A stretch of 5,376 nt of DNA, taken from Candidatus Gastranaerophilales bacterium. Its GTDB lineage: Bacteria > Cyanobacteriota > Vampirovibrionia > Gastranaerophilales > Gastranaerophilaceae. The stretch is taken from contig JAJQHF010000016.1 of assembly GCA_021199975.1 (NCBI GenBank), positions 1 to 5,376 on the forward strand, given 5' to 3'. How positions within the stretch are numbered: the stretch's first letter is position 1; each line of letters begins with the position of its first letter. The position numbers and the translations under genes are program-made. This document shows positions 1-5,219 of the stretch, piece by piece. Under the pieces are notes generated by a model. The model made no database searches and was not told the DNA's origin. It saw nothing but the letters and a program-made list of their open reading frames with translations.

Positions 1-2
1 TT

Positions 3-731
3 TTAAATACGAATAGATTTGTAACCGGTACTCATATTTTCAAAGAATTTGCCCCGGATGAATTTGAAAATTGGTTTAATACTACTTGTATTTGTTTGCT
101 TAATGATGGTCCCGAAAATTTTTGTGTTCAAAGAGATGGGAGGTATAAAGCAGAGGGTATTATTGAAGGGAATGGAATGTTTCTTTGTTATAACAATGTT
201 GAGTCTATCCACTTTGAAAATATCAGAAATTTAAACTACAAAGAATTTGAAAGTAAAACAAATAGTCATCTAAGAGAATATGCATTTAGTAAATGGATAA
301 AAGTTTTAGTCGAAAACAATATTAAATACATAAATTCAAAAAAGCTTTGTGCTGAAGCAGCTGGTAAAAACATTGAAAAACTTGTAAAAAAATGTGAGAA
401 TACTTGTCCAATTTCGCTTATGCGATTTTTCAGAATAGAAGAAAAAGAATATTATTATGCTAAAACAACTAATCATTCGTTAGAAATATATAAAGTTCCA
501 TCATTGTCGGAAGCCTGTAAAAATATTGTAATTGAATCAATATGGACTGAAGTTCCCAAATCACAACTTAATTTTTATACTAAAATTAAAAATCTTCTAA
601 ATGGATGCGAGATTGTATTTAGAAACGAATTAAGGTATTCACATGGGCAGTTTAATGGAACTCCAGAAGCCAAATGTTATATTGATAGAAAGAATTGTGA
701 TTTAACAACTATGTATGAGCAAATTATGTAA
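3..731 (+). CDS. Unrecognised protein, 5'-truncated by the window edge
   Basis: The reading frame is open from the first complete codon at position 3 to the TAA at 729-731, giving about 242 residues with no ATG near the left edge, so the true start lies outside the window. A TTG at 96 could serve as a start, but coding-like sequence continues upstream of it (for example TGTHIFKEFAPDEFENWF), so I treat the gene as partial. I do not recognise the family. The protein is soluble-looking, rich in Lys, Asn and Glu, with no membrane segment. Several Cys are scattered through it. Near the C-terminus the stretch RNELRYSHGQFNGTPEAK contains an R-N-x5-H arrangement that resembles the Rx4-6H motif of HEPN RNases; this is suggestive only. 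The next open stretch starts about 80 bp downstream with its own ribosome binding site. The gene lies on the side of tRNA-Pro that appears to hold accessory, decaying DNA. Confidence 0.65.
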   Translation, partial: LNTNRFVTGTHIFKEFAPDEFENWFNTTCICLLNDGPENFCVQRDGRYKAEGIIEGNGMFLCYNNVESIHFENIRNLNYKEFESKTNSHLREYAFSKWIKVLVENNIKYINSKKLCAEAAGKNIEKLVKKCENTCPISLMRFFRIEEKEYYYAKTTNHSLEIYKVPSLSEACKNIVIESIWTEVPKSQLNFYTKIKNLLNGCEIVFRNELRYSHGQFNGTPEAKCYIDRKNCDLTTMYEQIM

Positions 732-796
732 GTTAGAATACTTTTTAAATAGCACTTGCAAAAAATTATATTTTAAGTGAAAAATACAACACATTC

Positions 797-806
797 AAAA
801 GGAGGT
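797..806 (+). promoter_or_regulatory. Strong Shine-Dalgarno site of a broken gene
   Basis: AAAAGGAGGT lies just before the ATG at 810-812, an almost complete complement to the 16S rRNA 3' end and the best ribosome binding site in the window. It shows that a genuine translated gene started here, although the frame closes after ten codons. Confidence 0.6.
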
Positions 807-809
807 CGT

Positions 810-1113
810 ATGGAAGAAGTAAGTGGATATAATATAAATTGAAAAGATAAGTAAGTGGGCTGAAAATATTTATAACAAATCAGTAGTCGTTAATTATTTT
901 TATGAAACGCAACTAGAAACTGAAAATTTATATAATTTAGCCCCAGTTGTCAAAAATTTGACAACATTTTCCCTTAAATTTCCGACCTTTTTCAAAATGG
1001 GCATTGCCGAAAATAATCGCACCTGTTTGTTAAAAATCAAAATCGGTGTTATTTTCAGACATAACAAGCCTTTCAAACTTACAATCAAATTGCCTGTTAA
1101 ATTCCGAAAATAG
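810..1113 (+). pseudogene. Frameshifted remnant of a small gene
   Basis: The ATG at 810 follows a strong ribosome binding site but the frame stops at TGA 840-842 after ten codons (MEEVSGYNIN). The +1 frame is open from 838 to the TAG at 1111-1113 and continues with natural-looking protein (EKISKWAENIYNKSVVVNYF, then YETQLETENLYNLAPVVKNL). Removing one A from the AAA at 836-838 would join the two into one frame, so a single-base insertion is the simplest explanation. After about position 970 the translation becomes less convincing (rich in Lys, Phe and Ile without clear pattern), and a minus-strand remnant overlaps it, so the original gene probably also lost its 3' end there. The product is not recognised. 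A sequencing error in the A-run is an alternative to real decay. Confidence 0.45.
946..965. repeat. 20-bp palindrome, 9-bp arms
   Basis: GTTGTCAAA and TTTGACAAC are perfect reverse complements separated by AA. The site could be an operator for a dimeric regulator, a cruciform-type end of a small repeat element, or a hairpin with a 7-bp stem and six-base loop. It lies inside the frameshifted remnant, so it need not be functional where it is. The T-run after it (ATTTT) is too short for a confident terminator. Confidence 0.55.
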
Positions 1114-1204
1114 TCCGTTTTCGTCCAGTTTGATTTTTCCGTTTTTCAAAATTTCCTACCGCCTCAAACTCAATAAAATTAACTATCTTTGCTTTTATAA
1201 CCAA
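1030..1204 (-). pseudogene. Possible minus-strand coding remnant
   Basis: On the minus strand, from about 1149 down to the TAA at 1030-1032, the translation reads NGKIKLDENGLFSEFNRQFD followed by CKFERLVMSENNTDFDF, with a codon and residue mix much more like real protein than its other frames. A TTG at 1147-1149 would give a 39-residue product. Upstream, a second frame reads KAKIVNFIEFEAVGNFE up to an A-run (plus-strand TTTTT at 1142-1146); dropping one base from that run would join both frames into one of roughly 57 residues. I do not recognise it. It overlaps the plus-strand remnant in the opposite direction, so at most one of them is real across 1030-1113. It may be the decayed 3' end of a lost gene or part of a dispersed repeat. 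Confidence 0.28.
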
Positions 1205-1230
1205 ACTGACTGTGATAATCAAACTGGACG
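1122..1230. repeat. 14-bp inverted repeat bounding a 109-bp segment
   Basis: CGTCCAGTTTGATT at 1122-1135 is the exact reverse complement of AATCAAACTGGACG at 1217-1230, with 81 bp between. A diverged third copy of the core (CCAAACTGAC) lies at 1201-1210. The layout fits a small MITE-like element or the ends of a decayed insertion. No transposase is visible and no target-site duplication is obvious at the outer edges, so the mobile-element reading is inference. Confidence 0.45.
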
Positions 1231-1270
1231 TTAAAATACAAAAAATAAGGATTGATTTCGATAATAAAAA

Positions 1271-1344
1271 TCGGAATGACAGGATTCGAACCTGCGACCC
1301 CCGCGACCCGAACACGGTGCGCTACCAAGCTGCGCTACATTCCG
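1271..1344 (-). tRNA. tRNA-Pro(CGG)
   Basis: The minus strand folds into a complete 74-nt cloverleaf. The acceptor arms CGGAATG and CATTCCG pair perfectly with discriminator A. The D-arm has GCGC stems around AGCTTGGTA, the anticodon stem CCGTG/CGCGG carries the loop TTCGGGT, and the T-arm is GCAGG-TTCGAAT-CCTGT. The anticodon is CGG, reading the proline codon CCG, which should be uncommon in a genome this AT-rich. The 5' end is at 1344. CCA is not encoded: the discriminator is followed at once by TTTTTATTAT, so the 3' end must be completed by nucleotidyltransferase. The 3' end points toward the gene-poor, remnant-rich region, the usual side for integrated elements. I found no convincing promoter. 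Confidence 0.96.
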
Positions 1345-1367
1345 ATATATTATATTAAGTTTTTTGA

Positions 1368-1384
1368 CTTGGTATCGCTCCGTC
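1368..1384 (+). repeat. Partial tRNA-like stretch in inverted orientation
   Basis: CTTGGTATCGCTCCGTC on the plus strand matches CTTGGTAGCGCACCGTG of the tRNA-Pro (end of D-loop to anticodon stem; the tRNA is on the minus strand) at 14 of 17 positions. It lies 23 bp beyond the tRNA 5' end. Chance similarity cannot be excluded for so short a stretch. Confidence 0.3.
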
Positions 1385-1397
1385 GGTGCAACCTTTC

Positions 1398-1422
1398 ACA
1401 AAATGATATTTAATCATTTTGT
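1398..1422. repeat. AT-rich hairpin, 10-bp stem
   Basis: ACAAAATGAT (1398-1407) and ATCATTTTGT (1413-1422) pair perfectly around the loop ATTTA. The hairpin sits midway between two tRNA-like stretches, and a weaker outer pair, TTGACT at 1364-1369 with AGTCAA at 1430-1435, could enclose the whole 72-bp segment. No T-run follows the hairpin in either direction, so it is not a standard terminator. Confidence 0.5.
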
Positions 1423-1432
1423 TTGGCAGAGT

Positions 1433-1448
1433 CAAGCTGCGCTGCATT
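1433..1448 (-). repeat. Duplicated fragment of the tRNA-Pro 5' half
   Basis: CAAGCTGCGCTGCATT here matches CAAGCTGCGCTACATT at 1326-1341 inside tRNA-Pro at 15 of 16 positions, in the same orientation. It covers tRNA nucleotides 4 to 19, from the acceptor stem into the D-loop, without the rest of a tRNA. It could be a remnant of a second tRNA-Pro copy lost by recombination or a trace of an insertion. Most integrases use the 3' end of tRNAs, so a classical att site is less likely. Confidence 0.45.
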
Positions 1449-1509
1449 TATTTTATTACGGAAATAAAAATTTTTAAAGACTTTTTATGGATTTAATTAA
1501 AACTGCTTG

Positions 1510-1533
1510 TTAGTATATATTTTATTATACTAA
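1510..1533. promoter_or_regulatory. Palindrome, possible operator of the transporter operon
   Basis: TTAGTATA (1510-1517) and TATACTAA (1526-1533) are perfect 8-bp arms around an 8-bp AT spacer, ending 61 bp before the transporter start codon. A dimeric regulator could bind here; for a metal-efflux gene a metal-responsive repressor is a reasonable guess. The arms overlap promoter-like sequence (TTGTTA at 1507-1512 and TATACT or TAATAG around 1526-1536), but no pair has clearly good spacing, so I do not fix a promoter. Confidence 0.35.
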
Positions 1534-1594
1534 TAGACATTTTTATTTCTTTATTTTATAATTGTTCTGTTTAATACTGTAAATAAGGAAAAAA

Positions 1595-3445
1595 ATGAGT
1601 TCAGATACTATTCCCGGGCAGGAAAATACTGAAACCCCTGCGAATAATAATTCAAAATCAGAAAGTAATCGTTTAAATTTTCGTGCAGTAGTTCGGGCTT
1701 TCCTTGCAAATGTATTTATTACATTAATTAAATTGTGTTCCTGGTATTTTACTAAGAGTTCTGCAATGTTTGCCGAAGCTGTTCACTCGGGAGTCGATTC
1801 GTTTAACAGTATTTGCTTAATGGTCGGTTTAAAAAGAGGTTCAAGACCGGCTGACGGTGTTCATCCTTTCGGACACGGGCTTGAAACAAATGTATGGACA
1901 ATTATCGCTTGTATTCTTATGTTCTTTGGTGCTGCCGTTTCTCTTCTCAGTTCTTATAACAAAATATTTGTTAATACAAACGGTGTGGATGACCTTTTAA
2001 ATCATTATGAAATACTTGCAATAATACTTATTTTAAGTATTTGTTTTGAATCATGGGCTGTAAACAGTGCTGTTAGGGCTGTTCTTGATGAATCAAAAGT
2101 TCAACATACAAACCCTTTCATTGATTTTTTTAAGTCTATAAAATATGTTCATAAAATTAATACTCCGACTACTAAATATGTTTGGTATGAAGATGTAGTT
2201 GCTTTAACAGGTGTTATTGTTGCGTTTATTGCTGTTTCCATTTCAAAATATATTCTTCCCGTTGAAGCTGCTCATGTACCTGACGGTATTGCCTCAGGCA
2301 TAATTGCTTTAATGCTCTTATTCTTAGCAGGTTATATGCTGAAAAACAACGTTAATCTTTTAACAGGACTCTCTGCTGAACCGCAGGTCGAAGAAGTTAT
2401 TAAACAAATAGCCGAAAATCTGCATTGCGTAAGCTGTGTTAAAGAATTAAAAACAATGAATATGGGAACATCAGGACTCATTGTTAATATTAAAATTGAA
2501 GTCGACCCCGATATGCAGGTTAAAGAAGCTGATGATATCACGGAAATGGTTGAACGCAAAATAAGAGAACATTTTAATAATATTTCTCATATCTCCGTTG
2601 AAATAGATTCTAATGATGCAGAAGAAAATTGGGAAGATAAATTTGATAAAATTATTCAAGAGGGTGAAAAAATAGAAGTTCTTGATAATAAAGAAGCGGA
2701 CATGCTTTCTAATTTCTATTCTTTCTCTCAAACTGTCGTTAAAGAAATCATGATTCCAAGACCGAAAGTTATATTTGTAAATGCAGAAGATAATCTTGAA
2801 ACATTAATGGATTTAATCCTTGACTCGGGTCACAGCAGAATACCCGTATATGAAGGTACCGTTGATAATTTAATCGGAGTTATTAATGCAAAAGATACAC
2901 TGAGAGCGTTAAGAGATAAAACTTACGAAAATGAAAACTTCCAAATAAAATCTCTTGCTCGTGAAATTCTTATTATTCCTGAAAATAAGTTTATAAGTGA
3001 TTTATTAAGCGACTTTACCTCTACAAAAAATCAAATTGCGGCTGTTGTGGATGAACACGGCGGAATTGCAGGTATTGTTACGGTTGAAGATATTATTGAA
3101 GAAATAGTAGGTGAAATTTATGACGAATTTGATGAGGCTCCTACACCTGAACTTATTAAGATTGATGACTATTCTTTAAATGTTTCTTCTCAAATAGATA
3201 TTGATGATATTAATGAAAAATATGACCTCGATATACCGAATGAAGATTTTCAAACGATTGGCGGTTATGTTTTCGGTCTTTTGGGTCGTGAACCTGAAAT
3301 TGGCGACAAAATTGAAGACAGAAATCTTTCTTTTGAAGTAATTGAGCTTGACGGTATAAGAATTTCAAGGCTTATAATGAAAAAAGATACTCCTTTTATC
3401 GATAAATCAGAGCAGGAAGAAGAAAAAAAGGATGAAACATTATAA
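1595..3445 (+). CDS. CDF cation-efflux transporter fused to a CorC/YbeX-like CBS protein
   Basis: Residues 25-340 form a complete cation diffusion facilitator: about six membrane helices (31-52, 57-78, 98-120, 139-160, 200-219, 231-250) and the cytoplasmic ferredoxin-like tail (262-338). HPFGHGLE at 90-97 and the ED pair at 199-200 point to the SLC30A9-like branch. Metal-site candidates are H64 and D68 in helix 2 and D200 in helix 5; the position four before D200 is V196, not the His/Asp of classical Zn transporters, so the metal is uncertain. Residues about 345-600 form a full CorC/YbeX-like protein: an acidic lead-in, IMIPRPK at 385-391, two CBS domains (386-445, 450-508) with VVDEHGGIAGIVTVEDIIEE at 484-503, and a CorC_HlyC domain (515-597) with TIGGYVFGLLGREPEIGD. 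The usual DUF21 membrane domain is absent. TAAGGA five bases before the ATG supports the start. The last 14 bp overlap era. Both domain calls are firm; coupling of transport to CBS ligand state is inference. Confidence 0.93.
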   Translation: MSSDTIPGQENTETPANNNSKSESNRLNFRAVVRAFLANVFITLIKLCSWYFTKSSAMFAEAVHSGVDSFNSICLMVGLKRGSRPADGVHPFGHGLETNVWTIIACILMFFGAAVSLLSSYNKIFVNTNGVDDLLNHYEILAIILILSICFESWAVNSAVRAVLDESKVQHTNPFIDFFKSIKYVHKINTPTTKYVWYEDVVALTGVIVAFIAVSISKYILPVEAAHVPDGIASGIIALMLLFLAGYMLKNNVNLLTGLSAEPQVEEVIKQIAENLHCVSCVKELKTMNMGTSGLIVNIKIEVDPDMQVKEADDITEMVERKIREHFNNISHISVEIDSNDAEENWEDKFDKIIQEGEKIEVLDNKEADMLSNFYSFSQTVVKEIMIPRPKVIFVNAEDNLETLMDLILDSGHSRIPVYEGTVDNLIGVINAKDTLRALRDKTYENENFQIKSLAREILIIPENKFISDLLSDFTSTKNQIAAVVDEHGGIAGIVTVEDIIEEIVGEIYDEFDEAPTPELIKIDDYSLNVSSQIDIDDINEKYDLDIPNEDFQTIGGYVFGLLGREPEIGDKIEDRNLSFEVIELDGIRISRLIMKKDTPFIDKSEQEEEKKDETL

Positions 3446-4319
3446 ATTCGGATATGCGGCAATAATAGGCAGACCTAATGTAGGTAAATCCACTATTTTA
3501 AATCGTTTAATCGGTCAAAAAATTGCTATTGCAACAGATAAAGCCCAAACTACCCGCAGGAGAATTAACGGTATTTTAACAACAGAGGAAGCACAAATAG
3601 TTTTTGTTGATACTCCCGGAATACATAAACCTGTTGATAAGCTTGGCGAATGCCTCGTAGATGAAGCTAAAAGTGCTATTCCTGATGTAGACTTGCTTAT
3701 TTTTGTTGTGGATGGCTCTACCTCCGCAGGCAGAGGCGATAAATGGATTGTTGAAAATATACTTAAAAATTATAACGGTAAATTGCTTATAGCGGCTAAT
3801 AAGTATGATTTAATAAAGGATATAAAAAAGAGAGAAGAAAATCTTTTAACATATAAAACTTTATTTGATAAAAACTATCCTTGCATTAAAATTTCGGCAA
3901 AGACGGGAAGAAATTTTGATACTCTGATATCTAATATAATAAGAAAACTGCCCGCAGGTGAAAAAGTTTATGATGACGAGCAGATTACTGATGAAACAAT
4001 GCGTTCTGTTGCACGTGAACTTATCAGGGAAAAAATTTTATTATATACTCAAGAAGAAGTTCCCCACAGCGTTGCTGTTATTATTGAAAACTATGAAGAA
4101 CTTGATGACATTGACAGAATTTCCGCAAAAATTATAGTAGAGCATGAAACTCAAAAAGGTATCATAATAGGTAAAAATGCTTCTATGCTAAAAAAAATAG
4201 GTACAGAGGCAAGAAAAGAAATTGAATTTACCGCAGGTAAAAAAGTATACTTGGATTTACATGTTAAAGTAATTAAAGATTGGCGGAAAAAATCAAAAGA
4301 CATGGAAAAAATGTATTAA
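3432..4319 (+). CDS. era: GTPase Era
   Basis: Era binds the 3' end of 16S rRNA and helps mature the 30S subunit, acting in the cytoplasm and at the inner membrane face. At 295 aa the protein has the usual length. The GTPase domain shows G1 GRPNVGKS (13-20), the Era-specific switch KAQTTRRRINGI (37-48), G3 DTPG (60-63), G4 NKYD (123-126) and G5 SAK (155-157). The C-terminal KH domain follows, with IIGKNASMLKKIG (245-257) and LHVKVIKDWRKK near the end. The KH loop GxxG reads GKNA, so the second glycine is alanine at residue 250. The ATG at 3432 lies inside the end of the upstream gene in another frame, which implies translational coupling; AGG directly abuts the start and AGGA lies further up at 3414-3417. 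The N-terminus (MKHYKFGYAAIIGRPN) matches the family length, supporting this start. Confidence 0.97.
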   Translation: MKHYKFGYAAIIGRPNVGKSTILNRLIGQKIAIATDKAQTTRRRINGILTTEEAQIVFVDTPGIHKPVDKLGECLVDEAKSAIPDVDLLIFVVDGSTSAGRGDKWIVENILKNYNGKLLIAANKYDLIKDIKKREENLLTYKTLFDKNYPCIKISAKTGRNFDTLISNIIRKLPAGEKVYDDEQITDETMRSVARELIREKILLYTQEEVPHSVAVIIENYEELDDIDRISAKIIVEHETQKGIIIGKNASMLKKIGTEARKEIEFTAGKKVYLDLHVKVIKDWRKKSKDMEKMY

Positions 4320-4336
4320 AAATATTTGATTTTATT

Positions 4337-4341
4337 GAGGG
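4337..4341 (+). promoter_or_regulatory. Ribosome binding site fixing the start at 4347
   Basis: GAGGG lies five bases before the ATG at 4347-4349. It favours that ATG over the in-frame TTG at 4326, which has no such site and would add only seven residues. Confidence 0.6.
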
Positions 4342-4346
4342 TAAAA

Positions 4347-5219
4347 ATGAAATATTCAAATTTTTTTAAACAAAAGAAAATATTAATATTATCAGTTATC
4401 TTATTAATTTTGAGTGCTGTATTTATTATCTATGCTTCAATTATTGGCAGAGGATTATTTTTAGACGGCATGTTTTGGTGTATTCAAATTCTAGACAGTC
4501 TTGCTGACAACAACTACGAAGTATATATTCTTCCCGAACGTACAAGAGATTTTGTAAATATTTTAAATCAGCTTCCTGTTCATTTAGCTTATTTTTTTGG
4601 TATTGATAAAAAAGAATTATTAATTATGTTTTATTCTTTACCATTATTTCTTTTTCCTTTCTTAGTAACTTTATATAATTTTATTTTGGTAAAACGAACA
4701 AAAAGATATGACATAGCTCTTTTTTCTTTAATTTTTTATTCCTTATTAGTTTTGCCTGCTATTATGTATGCGTGTGTAGAAAGCTTTCTTGCCGGTGCTT
4801 GTTTAATTTTACAATATCATTATTTGGCGGCTGATATTAATTATAAAAAGAGAGATATTTTTATAATTATCTTTTTATGTTTTATTGCATTCTCTTCCAC
4901 GGAGCTGGTTATATTTATAGGTTTAATGATGTTCTTTGCTTCTTTATTTTTTATAAAAAGAAATAAAAGCTGTTCATCTTCTCTTGCATCACCCCCCCCC
5001 GAAGCTATAACCAATAAAATCGTAAAAATATTTATCGGAATTTCATCTCTAATTGCAGCTGTTGTTGTTTTAATAATGAATCTTTTTGTACTTGAAGATA
5101 ATATTGAGCAAGAATCAATTTTGTTCTTTTCAGAGTTGTCTGATAGACCAAATTATTTTACATTTCTGCAAGAACCTCTTTTGTTAGAAATTATTACCGT
5201 TATTTATAATCTTTTCTAA
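4347..5219 (+). CDS. Multi-pass membrane protein with in-gene C9 tract; C-terminus probably frameshifted
   Basis: The 290-aa product is strongly hydrophobic, with membrane segments at roughly 12-33, 93-114, 122-144, 146-161, 171-203 and 226-247. After helix 1 comes a loop with D40 (GLFLDGMFW) and a soluble stretch (50-80) before helix 2. A hydrophilic acidic loop runs from 250 to 275. An acidic residue just after helix 1 recalls GT-C membrane glycosyltransferases, but I see no decisive motif and assign no function. Residues 216-218 are PPP encoded by nine consecutive C (4992-5000), with hydrophilic sequence (NKSCSSSLAS) before them. The gene starts 27 bp after era and is probably co-transcribed with it. 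The frame closes at TAA 5217-5219, yet hydrophobic coding sequence continues at once in the +1 frame to the window end. This suggests either a one-base insertion near the TTTT at 5212-5215 or a sequencing error. Confidence 0.75.
   Translation: MKYSNFFKQKKILILSVILLILSAVFIIYASIIGRGLFLDGMFWCIQILDSLADNNYEVYILPERTRDFVNILNQLPVHLAYFFGIDKKELLIMFYSLPLFLFPFLVTLYNFILVKRTKRYDIALFSLIFYSLLVLPAIMYACVESFLAGACLILQYHYLAADINYKKRDIFIIIFLCFIAFSSTELVIFIGLMMFFASLFFIKRNKSCSSSLASPPPEAITNKIVKIFIGISSLIAAVVVLIMNLFVLEDNIEQESILFFSELSDRPNYFTFLQEPLLLEIITVIYNLF
4992..5000 (+). repeat. Poly-C tract (C9) inside the membrane-protein gene
   Basis: Nine C in a row lie within otherwise AT-rich coding sequence and encode three prolines in the present frame. 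Loss of one C would meet a TAA at 5008-5010 and gain of one a TAA at 5015-5017, so either change switches the product off within a few codons. Such tracts are typical contingency sites for slipped-strand phase variation. Confidence 0.85.

Larger units (their letters stand above)
732..1270. other. 539-bp gene-poor region with decayed coding remnants
   Basis: No intact gene is seen on either strand. The region holds a strong ribosome binding site with a frameshifted gene start, a 20-bp palindrome, a possible minus-strand remnant and a 14-bp inverted repeat. Together with the adjoining tRNA 3' end, this looks like the eroded edge of an accessory segment, though no integrase or exact attachment duplication is visible. 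Confidence 0.5.

Noticed and set aside
753..779. Possible terminator after the left-edge gene
   Set aside because: The stem is only five base pairs with a 17-base loop and no T-run.
900..1088. 62-codon minus-strand open frame
   Set aside because: It has no ribosome binding site and overlaps better-supported remnants in other frames; it may simply be part of a repeat.
1046..1234. 62-codon plus-strand open frame
   Set aside because: Low-complexity Ser/Asn/Leu composition, no ribosome binding site, and it runs through the inverted repeat.
1097..1315. 72-codon minus-strand open frame starting inside tRNA-Pro
   Set aside because: Its start and first residues come from the tRNA anticodon and T-arm, a typical false call. 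Only its inner part is kept, within the minus-strand remnant.
1349..1354. TATAAT on the minus strand as a -10 box of tRNA-Pro
   Set aside because: It lies only four bases before the mature tRNA 5' end and has no -35 at proper spacing.
1487..1513. Nine-codon leader frame (MDLIKTAC) upstream of the transporter
   Set aside because: No ribosome binding site and no attenuator-like hairpin pair following it.
2332..2731. Minus-strand open frames inside the transporter gene
   Set aside because: They are antisense shadows of a well-supported gene with recognisable domains.
4326..4346. Upstream TTG start for the membrane protein
   Set aside because: GAGGG five bases before the ATG at 4347 gives a clearly better start.
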